Assembly (NCBI GenBank): GCA_021495925.1
Contig: JAKEKT010000028.1
Location: 248,001 to 312,000, forward strand
Source: Diplodia intermedia
Taxonomy: Eukaryota > Ascomycota > Dothideomycetes > Botryosphaeriales > Botryosphaeriaceae
Length of the DNA stretch: 64,000 bases
Reading direction: 5' to 3'
The notes beneath the pieces were generated by a model that did no database searches, had not been told where the DNA came from, and worked only from the letters and a program-made list of their open reading frames with translations. Position 1 is the stretch's first letter. Every line of letters starts with the position of its first letter. The position numbers and the translations under genes were made by a program. This document shows, piece by piece, positions 34,801-43,234 of this stretch.

Positions 34801-34926
34801 AACAAGAGCGAGTTCCGCGAGAAGCTGGGCGCACAGGAGGATCCGGTGTACGTGTGCTACCCTCCTCATGGCCTGGGCCCCATGGCCGTGAAGGCTATTC
34901 TGAGCTTCTTCGAAGATGACGAGTAG
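31831..34926 (+). CDS. erdS: aspartyl-tRNA synthetase fused to DUF2156: ergosteryl-3beta-O-L-aspartate synthase type
   Basis: A single uninterrupted frame of 1031 residues. Residues 1-200 are a low-complexity tail with Ser-Ser-Gly-Thr-Phe-Asp-Arg repeats, then a charged helix (QLKKQEKQAEWEEHKRQVEE). An OB-fold anticodon-binding domain (about 215-340) and a complete class II AspRS core follow. Motif 2 reads IGAVFRAENSNTHRHLTEYT (about 440) and motif 3 GGGIGLERMLMLFLNLGDIR (about 646). From about 700 to the end lies a DUF2156 (GNAT-like aminoacyl-tRNA transferase) domain, beginning near WLEPRTQIWRDDFTGAAVGF. This fusion is the architecture of fungal ErdS, which charges tRNA-Asp and moves the aspartate onto ergosterol's 3beta-hydroxyl. 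Normal AspRS is supplied by another gene in such fungi, not seen here. All catalytic motifs look intact. Immediate neighbours are unrelated. Confidence 0.95.
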   Translation: MPAALKKALSKLKTGGQSSDSDASTKSPKPNGTDSPAAPSPAGISSPIMKNSPKSSPRSSGIFSRSSGTFDRKETVGRSSGTFDRKEHRSSATFDRSNHRQSTTFSEKASHSPVRALREKLHLGHDSDSDSADVPLNRDGEPMSKAQLKKQEKQAEWEEHKRQVEEKQKAQLHKRREMEERAKTEETPEQRAKYGEVPVNNYASEWKHEDRCDIGTLSIDDAGKEVVFRARIHHIRKMSAHLVFFVLRQQTITVQGVLHEHGSISPHFVYWAEHLDVESIVLVKGIVQMPKTKEGEIKGASIHDVEISVHELHVESKVTTPLPFSVAEAEVTKAETEQEGDTRVRISDRTRLSNRIIDLRSTTSQAIFRIQSGLCNCFRTYLDTQGFVEIHTPKLQGGATESGASVFKLDYFGRPAFLAQSPQLAKQMCISADFGRVYEIGAVFRAENSNTHRHLTEYTGLDLEMAIDEHYHEVLRMLDNTFKFMFKGIYEKYRHELDVVKRQFPHEDLVWHDKTLTLSFAEAVRLLNDSGWRDDEGNPLPENEDLGTRDEIQLGRVIKAKYNTDYYIIDKFPVSARPFYAMADPHNSDVTNSFDIFLRGQEILSGGQRIHDADMLVRNMEKLKMDPKTLEEYVQGFEWGAPPHGGGGIGLERMLMLFLNLGDIRHACLFPRDPRSLPAKPVIKQLRHPDYSTLHPPWEGQDRVTASIDFQPIEKLIANYGDASNTSWLEPRTQIWRDDFTGAAVGFVPQGDYAITVGDPLCHQSQYVKTISGYLRWIKKERNLKPLWLLVGSEVEEVLATRFNWRTFSVAAEQRLDPSNNPAAHDSDLQRKIRHSEKEGIKIFDYPIGSPPPQEIREKIDKRVQDWLGNRKGKQVHLTDIHPWQDEEHRWYFYAQDKEGNIAAFVALAQLSPDHGWQVKYSLDFPGAPSGAIEHIVTVSLKKLAENGETNVTFGGGASSKFTPGHNMKKPRVKVLSKAYHAIATELKLTNKSEFREKLGAQEDPVYVCYPPHGLGPMAVKAILSFFEDDE

Positions 34927-35552
34927 AGCGGTGGCGGAGGGTTTACTTTGGGGTTTCCTCGTTTTGGCATTGAACATGGCAGATTCCCCTCGGTATCGGT
35001 TGATTGTTGCGTTTCATTTTACTCTTCACCTTATTCCCCAGATATGTAGATTCCCCCAATCCATGAGACACGCTGTAAAAGACAGGTATTCCTTAGCTAA
35101 TTTAATCCATGACATTGATTGCAATTTCATCGTGGTGTCTATGCTTCGGGCATGTCCTGCTTGGCTGACTAGACGTGCAACGACGGATGGAGCAGTACTG
35201 CTGATGGACGTGAGGTCTCATCCGTGACGCCGCTGACGTCAGAAGTCTGGCGTGATTTGCAGCGCTCAGACTCTTTTATAACGAGTCGACGAGTCGCGCT
35301 GCAGCAGGCTTGCAGCACGTGATTAGCGCCACCGCGGGGCTGTCGACAGGGTACCCTGTCTTGGTCCGTTCGCGGTTTTTGCTTGTCCTCACCTCGCGCC
35401 GCGCCCGCGGCAACAACAACACATATATATCGACAACATTTTCCTTCCCCCCGCCACACCGCGCCGACACGACACGACACGACGTACCACGAAGAAAGTG
35501 GCGTCGCTCACCGGGGCCCGCCGTTCCCATCACCCACACCCACTCGTTCGCC
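34927..35552. other. intergenic region
   Basis: 626 bp holding the 3' end of erdS and the promoter of the next gene. A short CGACA array (about 35464-35483) lies close to the downstream start. No gene seen. Confidence 0.45.
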
Positions 35553-37647
35553 ATGTCGCTCTCGTCCCCGCCGCCGCCGCCGTCGCCGTCATCGTCATCC
35601 TCGTCCATCCTCCACCTCTACGCCGAACTCCTCCTGCACATCCGAACCGTCACCTTCTTCGCCTCGCTCCGCACCACCGACGGCATCACCACCACCACCA
35701 CCACCAACACCACTCGTGCCGACCTGTCCGCCGACGGCGCGTCCGTCACACTCACGCACGCAGGCGAGAGCGCGTCTTTGCGGCTGCCTGCCAGGGTTCA
35801 GGGCATTGGTGGTGGTGGTGGTGGTGGTGGTGGGGTGCTCTATGAGGGTCCGTCTGACAGGGCTAGAGAGGTGTCGTTGAGGCTGAGGGTGAGGGAGGGT
35901 GAAGCTGCGGGCGGCCCCGGTGGTGCTGGTGGTGGTGGGGAAAACGTCGTGCCGTGGGATGCGGGGAGGTTGGGGGAGGGGTGCGGGAGGGTGGGGTGTC
36001 GGGGCTGCGGGGAGGAGCTTGTCAAGGTGCGGCGGCGGCGAGCGGATGAGGCTGAGGAGGAAGACCGTGGTGGTGGTGGTGGTGGCGGTGTCAAGAGGTG
36101 GATGGATCTGCCGAATGAGAATTGGGCGGAGATGATGGACTTTTGGCACTGCCACAAGCCGCATGAGCATCATCTGCCGGGCCACACGCATGATCGGCCG
36201 GACGACGTAGGCAAAGAAAAGGGTTATGCCGCGAGCAATCGAATCATGGCGAAGAGGGGTGTGGGGTATGTGGATTTGACGTATCTGCTCCTTGCGGGGG
36301 AGGACTGTCCGGGCGTGCAGGTAAGATCACGATGACACCCATACCCACTCCTGGCGCTTTTCAACCAGGTTTGTTTCGTCGTTGCGCACCCTGGTTTCTT
36401 TATTCGGTTTACGTTGGGATTGCTGGGGTGACAAGAAGGAGGCCGTGCCAGAGTCTTGTGCTCACGTCAGTGGCGAGGTCTTCGATACAATCACCCAAAA
36501 TCAATGCGAAGCATGCGGCGGGCTGGAATTGCATACCCCCTTTGCACCTCCGGAGCAATCGCTGCGGTTACCTTTCCGTCTTCCCACCGAATGCATTCAT
36601 GGGTTTCAATCCCGCGCCCTGCTTATCTTCAAGACGCGGGATGATTAAGACATGATACATACATGCTCCGTCACTTGGAGCCACCTTAGTGCACACAACA
36701 CGATCAATCCACTACCTCTTCTTCCTCCCATATCCTCACCATGTGACCTGCGAAAATGTCCCGCATACCAGATACTCTGACACTTTTTCTTCGTGCTAGC
36801 CTTCAACACCTACCACATCATCGTCAAGCGACGCCACTGCCGAGCGCCGCCAATTGATCTGTTCGTCTTGCAAAGCTATCGTCGGCGTGACGGACCCCCG
36901 TGCTGAGGGCTGGCGCATCTGGAAATGGACCATCGCCGTCACGCCGAAGGGGGAAGAGACGACGACGACGACGGCGACAAGCGCGCGGGCGTACAGCACA
37001 CGCAAGTGGATCGCCGCACAGCTGCTTTACCTGATCGAGAATCAGGCTGTGCGCAAGTTCACAGTCGTGGTCGACTCGGATGGCAATTCTGAAGGAGCGG
37101 GTGAAGAGGGTGAAGGTGGTGGTGGTCGTCGTCCAGCAAGAGCGGCGGCACGGGATCCGATCATGGTATGTTAAAGCGTTGCGTTGATTTCTTTTTTTCC
37201 ATCTCCTCGTGCTTCCTTGTTCTTCATGTCGCTCTCGGAACCATGACTACTCTTGCGACTATTGCTGATCTTTGGTTATAGATTTGGGTCTTCGCTCCCG
37301 ACCTCTCCTTCTCCGCATCCATCGCTTCTTCTTCTTCTTCTTCTTCTTCTTCTTCCTCCGCCACTGGCGACAACGGCCGACGCCACCACGATCCTACCCG
37401 CGCCATGAAGATTCTTTGGAAGCCTACTGCTATCGCTCCCGCCCGGAATGGCGAAGTTGCCTCGGTCGGACAGGCACTGGACAAGCAGAGCTTGTCGACG
37501 GAAGAGTTAAGCTTGCCGCCATTGGCATTCGACGCTTTGAAAGAGGGACTAAGGGAGAATGGGGCGTTGTTGCCGGCGAGTGCAAGGACGTTTCAGGAGT
37601 GGAATGTTGGGTTGTTGGAGAGATTTTCGGAGGATGAGGTGAGGTGA
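35553..37647 (+). CDS. HECT-like ubiquitin E2-binding protein (UBE3D family)
   Basis: Modelled as three exons, 35553-36320, 36800-37165 and 37282-37647, all joining in phase 0 to 499 residues. Family markers are the Trp/His motif NWAEMMDFWHCHKPHEHH, a Cys pair in LICSSCKAIVG followed by WRIWKW, and RAMKILWKP near the C-terminus. The human relative (UBE3D) binds the E2 UBE2C and behaves as an E3-like factor. The frame is stuffed with simple-sequence runs: poly-Thr, poly-Gly (GGT array 35807-35832) and a poly-Ser run from a TCT array (37325-37357). The second intron-like interval, 479 nt, is long for this genome and contains an 88-codon open frame with Cys pairs (36382-36648), so an extra exon there is possible. 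The start and end exons are secure. Confidence 0.8.
37325..37357. repeat. TCT trinucleotide repeat inside the E2-binding protein gene
   Basis: About ten TCT/CTT units run in frame within exon 3 and encode a poly-Ser stretch. Length variation would change the protein without a frameshift. Confidence 0.9.
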
Positions 37648-37888
37648 GGCGAGGCGGATGGAGGAGAGGGGGGAAGAGAGGGACGGGTAGATGGGGGGTT
37701 GGAGGAGTGGAAATGGTCGGTTGAAGGGTTGGAGCAGAAGCGAGGTGGGCTCAGTTGAGCGTTGAAGTAGATTTTTCACTGGTATATACCTTCTCCTTCA
37801 AGCCCATCTTCCCAGATGAAGCCGCTAGAAATTCAACATAAAGCGACAGAAATCTCAGACGGTGCTTTCCTCCGGTAAAGTGACAAAA

Positions 37889-39148
37889 TCAAGGAGCTGA
37901 AGCAGATTCCCCAGAGACAACATTCCTACGCATACTTGGCTGATGGTTCATACAGCATTGTTGCGTCACCCTCCGCTCGTACTCACGCGACCCTTCGACC
38001 GCGGGGTGGACTCTGGTTATGATTCCTGGCAAGGTTAAACCGGGAACTTCTCTCTGCCCTTCAGCGACAGGCAGCGGCCGCGGTGCTGGCTTCCTCAAAC
38101 ACCCTCCGAGGCTCGATAACCTCTTCTTCATCGTCCCAACGATACCGCTGCCACCACCCCGGGCCCCAGCACCGGCAACAGCATTCGGCCTAGTCTGGCC
38201 AACGCTGCCGACCCCATCGCCAACTGTCGATAGCCTCTGCTGCTGCTGCTGCTGCTCCCTCGCCCGTGCCGCCGTTGACGACGACGACGTCTCCTGAGCC
38301 CTTGGATCCCCCCTCCTCCCCGCTTCTCCTCCCGTCGAATCCCGCGGCTCGACGACGACGGGTTCGGAAAGCCAGAACCGCCACCCGCGCCTCTTCTTCC
38401 CTCTCACTCCGAACAACGACGACGACGACGACGACGATATCGAGGGCCTTGGGGGCAGCGAGGGAGGGGGGTAGTCGGGAGGAGGTGTTGGCGGCGGTGT
38501 CGATAGGAAGCGACGGTCCTGGAGGGTGAGGGGGCTGCTGCTTCCCGCTCCTCCTCCTCCTCCTCGACGACTCGCGCGATGCTCACCACCACCGCCACCA
38601 CCCCCATTACCCGCCCAGTCGATGTCCGTGAACGACGGCCGATCATCATCACCATCATCGTCGTCGTTGTCGTCATCGTCCCTCCTCAGGATCGATGTCA
38701 ACGATTCATAGTAACGTGCGGGGGGAGAGGGACGGACGGACGCCAGTGGTGGTGGTTTCGATGGGACCTGGTTGGTGGCGCTTCCCCTTCCTCCTCCTCC
38801 TCCTCCCTGGACGGTTTTTAGGGAGGATTCAGGCTGTGGTGGTGGTGATCGGCGTCGTAGTCGTAGTCGTAGTCGTAGTCGTTTTCGCTGTCCGCGGACG
38901 ACCGGGGTCCGCGGAGAGATGTTGGTGTCGTTGCTGCCGTTTCTGCTCTTTCCGGCACTGCTGCCGGGTATGCCGTTCTCACCACGCTCAAGGTGGGGCA
39001 AGGAGTAGTCGCGACGGAGACCGCGACGGAAACCACGCGGCTGAGGGACGAAAAGGTCGTCCGTTTTAGGGTGCGGCTGTGTTTTTGCGCATGCCAGCAA
39101 TTTCTTCATTTTGGGATAGATGGAACTAATTGGACAGGCGACATTCAT
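37889..39148 (-). CDS. low-complexity hypothetical protein
   Basis: An open frame of 419 residues from ATG 39148 to TGA, with no intron needed. The N-terminal 60 residues (MNVACPISSIYPKMKKLLAC and on) and the C-terminal 80 residues look normal. The middle is made of runs of Asp, Gly, Ser, Pro, Arg and Gln. Many come from triplet or hexamer arrays, for example GTAGTC (38856-38881). I recognise no family. The gene faces the E2-binding gene tail to tail with a 241-bp gap. Homopolymer-rich frames can arise by chance in repeat DNA, so coding status is uncertain; the presence of non-repetitive ends is the main argument in favour. Confidence 0.4.
   Translation of the reverse strand: MNVACPISSIYPKMKKLLACAKTQPHPKTDDLFVPQPRGFRRGLRRDYSLPHLERGENGIPGSSAGKSRNGSNDTNISPRTPVVRGQRKRLRLRLRLRRRSPPPQPESSLKTVQGGGGGGRGSATNQVPSKPPPLASVRPSPPARYYESLTSILRRDDDDNDDDDGDDDRPSFTDIDWAGNGGGGGGGEHRASRRGGGGGAGSSSPLTLQDRRFLSTPPPTPPPDYPPPSLPPRPSISSSSSSSLFGVRGKKRRGWRFWLSEPVVVEPRDSTGGEAGRRGDPRAQETSSSSTAARAREQQQQQQRLSTVGDGVGSVGQTRPNAVAGAGARGGGSGIVGTMKKRLSSLGGCLRKPAPRPLPVAEGQREVPGLTLPGIITRVHPAVEGSREYERRVTQQCCMNHQPSMRRNVVSGESASAP
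38856..38881. repeat. GTAGTC hexanucleotide repeat
   Basis: Just over four tandem copies, read on the minus strand as alternating Asp/Tyr or Arg/Leu codons depending on frame. It lies inside the hypothetical low-complexity gene. Confidence 0.85.
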
Positions 39149-39339
39149 TCCTCTCCGTTTTTATAGTGCTTATTGCGCGCGCCACAGCTACTGGTTCCTC
39201 CCAAGTTTGGTGCATCTACGTCACCATCACCAAAGCGCGTTGAGGGCCGCTCTACTTGGTATTTCTCACCCATTCTGTTCAAGTAGTATGTGTGTGTGAC
39301 AAGAAGCCGAAATTTGAAAATCTGCACACTTTAAATGAA

Positions 39340-39404
39340 GGTGCCTACAAATTTGACCCCCCCATTTCTAAAATTTGACCCCCCCACCCCCAATTATTGA
39401 CCCC
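39340..39404. repeat. left terminal inverted repeat of the MITE
   Basis: 65 bases that are exactly the reverse complement of 39830-39894. Past this point the C-runs of the two ends diverge. Confidence 0.93.
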
Positions 39405-39829
39405 CCCCCCGGGGAGAGTCACTCATTCTCTGATTTTCGCTACCAAAATACCATGCGAATCCGGGAAACTCACTTATATCTCACCACTAGCAAGCCTATC
39501 TATTAACGCGACGGTGGTTGGGACGGTGGATAGGTGGGTGGCTATCGCGGGCGAGGGTTGAGTGGAAGGTGTTGCCGCGCCGGCCGGAACATAAATAGTC
39601 CGGCAACACTAAACCCATTTAGGTAAGCTTCCGCACGGCTACTCGAGGAACACCTAAATTTAGTAGTATAGCAGGACGAGCACTTCTATCAACACCACGC
39701 CTTATATATCGGTCGCATCGCGATGCAACTTCGTACATATTAAGAGAAATATATGTAAATGCATAGAAAAAAGTTGCGTATGAATTAAAAGTCGATTTGG
39801 GTGTGATACACGACTTGCTCTACCGGGGA

Positions 39830-39894
39830 GGGGTCAATAATTGGGGGTGGGGGGGTCAAATTTTAGAAATGGGGGGGTCAAATTTGTAGGCACC
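39830..39894. repeat. right terminal inverted repeat of the MITE
   Basis: Perfect partner of the left repeat, followed directly by the second copy of the target duplication. Confidence 0.93.
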
Positions 39895-40741
39895 TAAATG
39901 AAGAAGCTCTTGCGCATTGTGCTCAAGTCATCTTCCGGCTTGACTGAACCAAGAGGTCCATATCCCCTTGCTGAATGATATATACGCCCATGCGGCGAAG
40001 TGGTGACCTTGCCCCGTGTCTCTATTAATCACGGAATAATTGATCCAACATCAACCTACTCTATGGAGCACAAGCGAGTGGCACTTAAATACACATCACG
40101 AAAGGATCTCAACGCATTCATCACCGGACATGGTTGTGCACTAAGCATTTTTAAATGATGTGTATTTTTTGGAGTGACGTATGCATCCATCGTAACCCGT
40201 GTCCCTTTCAACCGTGGTACTAATCTATGCTACAAGTGGAATTGGTTCTAGAAGCCTCAACCCACGGGGCCCCATCGGAGGAGGCCGAGAAGAAGTTGGG
40301 AGTGTGCCCATTCTGGGGAAAAACCAATATTACCGCGCCTCAACTGGAAAAGCACATTCTGATCCAATCTGGTGTGGAGAGAGTGTGAAAGAGTAAAGCG
40401 TGCAAAAGCTGGCAAACAAAACTCAAGCCTTGTTTTTTTTTTTCTGGCGTTTTCGTTTCCCGTTCCCTGCTTCTGCTCTGGTTCCTACCAGGACCGGATC
40501 GAAATGGTATCCCATCCACATCCCACCGGGTGCGGGGCTTCCCTTGTGAAGCCACCCTGACACCGTCAATCTATGGTGATCTCACTCACCACGTCATATA
40601 AGAAATAATGAAATCGCTGAAAAAACGCTCATCAGAAGTTTGGAAGCCTCAACACGACCGTCAACTGCGGCGTGGAAGGAAAGGAAATAGAAGGAGAAAT
40701 CTTATGCAAACATCGCAAGCCATGGCGCGTGAGCCGATGGC
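39895..40741. other. AT-richer intergenic island
   Basis: About 850 bp, visibly richer in A/T than the surrounding genes, with no supported gene. It contains a 12-bp inverted repeat, AAATACACATCA (40087-40098) and its complement (40156-40167), possibly a remnant of another fold-back element. The last 200 bp should be the 3' UTR of the C2H2 factor gene. Confidence 0.45.
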
Positions 40742-43234
40742 TTACTGGAAGTCGTACGCAGCCATGTCGTTGAAGGTTTCAGGCTGGCAGAAGACGTTGT
40801 CGAACTGACCGCCGAAGTTCGACAGGTCCTGGAACCACTTGCTGCTGCCCTCGCCATTGCTGTTGGCCGAGGCATTGCCGATCGAGTCAAAGAGCGTGAA
40901 ATCCCCAGATGGAAGGAAGTCATCGCCAAAGCCCTCGTCGATCATGTTGTTATTATTGTTGGTGGTCATGGGGCTGAACAGAGTCAAGTCGGGCTGAGCG
41001 CCGGGAGACAGGTGTGTGCTGTTCGCCGAACCAAAGCCGGTGAGGTTGAGGTTCTGGTTGTTCATCGACAACGGAGGGAAGTGATCAGCAAAGATGTTAT
41101 CATCGCTGAGAGCAGGCGTTGGCTGCTGAACGCTGGGGTTGAAGCTGAAGTTTTGATCGAACATGAGGCTGTCCGCAGAGTGGTTGAAGTCCGTGTCAGG
41201 GGTGGTGATGGCCTCCTCAAAGGACGTGGGTTGCGCAGGCGAGTGCGAGGACGAGCCGGTCAACGAAGTGCCGGCCGTTGTGATGGACTCACGGCGCCAA
41301 TCCGGCTGGAAGTCGGTGTTCAGCAGCGGGAGGTTGCTGCTGTAACCGAAGTTGTTATCAAACTCGAATTCGCCGCCATACGAAGACGGGGGCATGGCGG
41401 GCGAGTTGTCAAACGGAGTCACAGGCGTGTTCATTTGGTGCATCGGACCCGAAGCAGGCGTGTTGATGAATGGAGTAAGAGGAGTAGAAGGAGTAAGAGA
41501 AGTGGAGCTGCCCGAGGGCTTCTTCACGCCCTTGCCGTTCGCCTTGGATCGGACGTAGGTCCAGCCGTGAGCCTTCTCCATGTGCTGCTTGCAGTTGGAC
41601 TCGCGCTTGGAAGCGTAGGCGCACGGAGCGAACAGGCACTTGTACTGGGGCGGGGCCGTCGTGTGCTTGTCGTTCACGTGACGGTCGCGCTCCTTCTCAG
41701 TTGGCCAGCCAAGGTCGTGGTACTTGCACTTGGCCTCAGTGCACTTCCATGGCCGCGAGTGCGTCTTCTCGTGCTTGGTCAAGTCGCACGGACGCTTGAA
41801 CTCCTTCTTGCAGTCGGCACACCTGTGCATGACGTCGCCGGGACGGTCAGACTTGCGCCTGCGAGCCATCGAACGGTGGACGCTGTCCTCGTCCTCGTCA
41901 TCCTCATCCACATCCAACGGGCGCTTGAAAGTAGCGTTCAGTGCCGATCCCTCGGCCTCAGTGGCGATGGGGATCATCTTGCCGTTCCTCTCACGCACAA
42001 GCTCTGCGGGCTTGCCGTTGTGGCTCAGGCCACCCCTCAGGGTGACCTTTTCATCTCTGAAGGAAGTTGTTAGCTTTAGTCCGTTGAAGCCCCGGGATGC
42101 GCGGGGAACGTCTGGCTCCAAGGGTCCAACATACGGGTGATAGTCCATCTCGTCCAGCGCCTCTCCAGAGGCCTCCTTCTCCCGGGTGGCAGCCATGATG
42201 GCGGCGTAGCGGCGAATCTGCTCGACGAGATCGAGGAAGTAGTTGTTAGTGTAAGGGCGGTCAGTCGGCAGGCGCTGGTCGGCTTCGCAGAGGTAGCCGA
42301 CGGTATTGGCGATAAAGGTGACGCTTGTTTCGCAGAATCGTTGATAGTTGGCTGGCGAGACGGCGTATTCCTTTATGCAATGAAGCACATGAGCAAATGA
42401 ACTGCAGAACGTATACTCATCTGAACTTACGGGAGCGAGGAAGATGAGGGTCTTCTCGAGATCGCGCAGGTTGGTGATCTCCTTGGCGCCAATGCGACGC
42501 GGGACGTCCTTGATGAGCGGGTGGAACTCCTTCAGGGCGGCCTCCTGAAGGATGGGCCTAACGATGCGCCTCTGAATGTGCTTGAAGGCGGATTCGCTCA
42601 GGCCGCGGACCTTTTCCGCGCTGACAGAGAGGCCCGAGTAGGACTTGGTCACTGCCGAGCGGGTGGTGGTGGCAGAGGAGCGCACCGAGCGACGGGCAGA
42701 GTGAGCGTCTTTATAGTCGTTAGTCGCGGTGGGTGAGGGGGTGAGGGCGGAAGGTGCAGTACCGTAAACGGAGCCGCTGACAGAGGAACCTAGACCGCTG
42801 TCGGAGGCGTGGTGGTGGTCGACCACTTCCAGCTTGGGCTTGGTGTCCAGCTCCATCATGTCCGGGTCGGCGACGGGAGCGTGGTTGTCCAGCATGAAGC
42901 TGGGGACAGGAAGGACCCTGCTGTCGGCCAAGATGCTTGCATCCGACGACGTCTTGCCGGCAATGACGTTGTCGAAGGAGGTGAGCAGGTCCGAGATCCT
43001 CTTCTCGCCAGCGTCGATGAGGATCTGCTCGAGGGCCTGCGGGTTGGTCTCGGAACGCCTGGGCATGGAGTAGCCGGGGGCAAGCGGGTCGACGAGGTCG
43101 CTGGAGACGTGCGTCGGCGAGTGGAAAGTACCTGACTTGCGCAGGTTGGAGGTGGTGAGAGAGGGAGGAGCCATGGCGGAGCCGGAGACCTTTTGAGGCC
43201 GACGGCGGGGGTGGATTTGGTTGGTCGAGTCCAT
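40742..43234 (-). CDS. C2H2 zinc-finger transcription factor (ACE1/StzA-like)
   Basis: Read from ATG 43234 (MDSTNQIHPRRR) to TAA 40742-40744, with a 60-nt intron at 42430-42371 (donor GTAAGT). This gives 810 residues. An in-frame ATG at 43267 is an alternative start, and sequence further up (GTGAGT to CGCATAG) looks like a leader intron. The N-terminal third is Ser-rich. Around residues 450-530 there are three zinc fingers: HRCADCKKEFKRPCDLTKHE, then a finger starting WKCTEAKCKYHDLGW, then YKCLFAPCAYASKRESNCKQ. The fingers resemble the ACE1/StzA group, known for cellulase repression in Trichoderma and salt or stress tolerance in Aspergillus; that assignment is from memory. The C-terminus is long, Asn/Ser/Phe-rich and probably activating. 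It diverges from the F-box gene. Confidence 0.85.
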   Translation of the reverse strand: MDSTNQIHPRRRPQKVSGSAMAPPSLTTSNLRKSGTFHSPTHVSSDLVDPLAPGYSMPRRSETNPQALEQILIDAGEKRISDLLTSFDNVIAGKTSSDASILADSRVLPVPSFMLDNHAPVADPDMMELDTKPKLEVVDHHHASDSGLGSSVSGSVYGTAPSALTPSPTATNDYKDAHSARRSVRSSATTTRSAVTKSYSGLSVSAEKVRGLSESAFKHIQRRIVRPILQEAALKEFHPLIKDVPRRIGAKEITNLRDLEKTLIFLAPVSSDEYTFCSSFAHVLHCIKEYAVSPANYQRFCETSVTFIANTVGYLCEADQRLPTDRPYTNNYFLDLVEQIRRYAAIMAATREKEASGEALDEMDYHPYVGPLEPDVPRASRGFNGLKLTTSFRDEKVTLRGGLSHNGKPAELVRERNGKMIPIATEAEGSALNATFKRPLDVDEDDEDEDSVHRSMARRRKSDRPGDVMHRCADCKKEFKRPCDLTKHEKTHSRPWKCTEAKCKYHDLGWPTEKERDRHVNDKHTTAPPQYKCLFAPCAYASKRESNCKQHMEKAHGWTYVRSKANGKGVKKPSGSSTSLTPSTPLTPFINTPASGPMHQMNTPVTPFDNSPAMPPSSYGGEFEFDNNFGYSSNLPLLNTDFQPDWRRESITTAGTSLTGSSSHSPAQPTSFEEAITTPDTDFNHSADSLMFDQNFSFNPSVQQPTPALSDDNIFADHFPPLSMNNQNLNLTGFGSANSTHLSPGAQPDLTLFSPMTTNNNNNMIDEGFGDDFLPSGDFTLFDSIGNASANSNGEGSSKWFQDLSNFGGQFDNVFCQPETFNDMAAYDFQ

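Larger units (their letters stand above)
39340..39894. mobile_element. 555-bp MITE, non-autonomous DNA transposon, probably hAT-like
   Basis: The element is bounded by perfect 65-bp terminal inverted repeats starting GGTGCCTACAAATTTGACCC. It is flanked by an exact 8-bp direct duplication TAAATGAA (39332-39339 and 39895-39902). It has no coding capacity. Eight-base target duplications are typical of hAT elements, which is the basis of the assignment; the terminal sequence itself is not one I recognise. Each TIR contains the submotif AATTTGACCCCCCC twice and a shorter ATTGACCCC, which may be transposase-binding repeats. An internal 9-bp stem (39569-39577 with 39601-39609) lies near the middle. 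Perfect TIRs and TSD suggest a recent insertion. Confidence 0.9.

Noticed and set aside
33082..34977. A 631-codon minus-strand frame opposite erdS, and another at 31246-33003
   Set aside because: Both are complementary shadows of the intronless ErdS gene; their Leu/Val/Arg/Asp-rich composition is what the reverse of a GC3-rich gene gives.
27538..35000. A secondary-metabolite cluster around the HypA/questin-oxidase-like gene
   Set aside because: No polyketide synthase, NRPS, terpene enzyme, pathway regulator or dedicated transporter lies nearby; neighbours are Lrg1 and ErdS.
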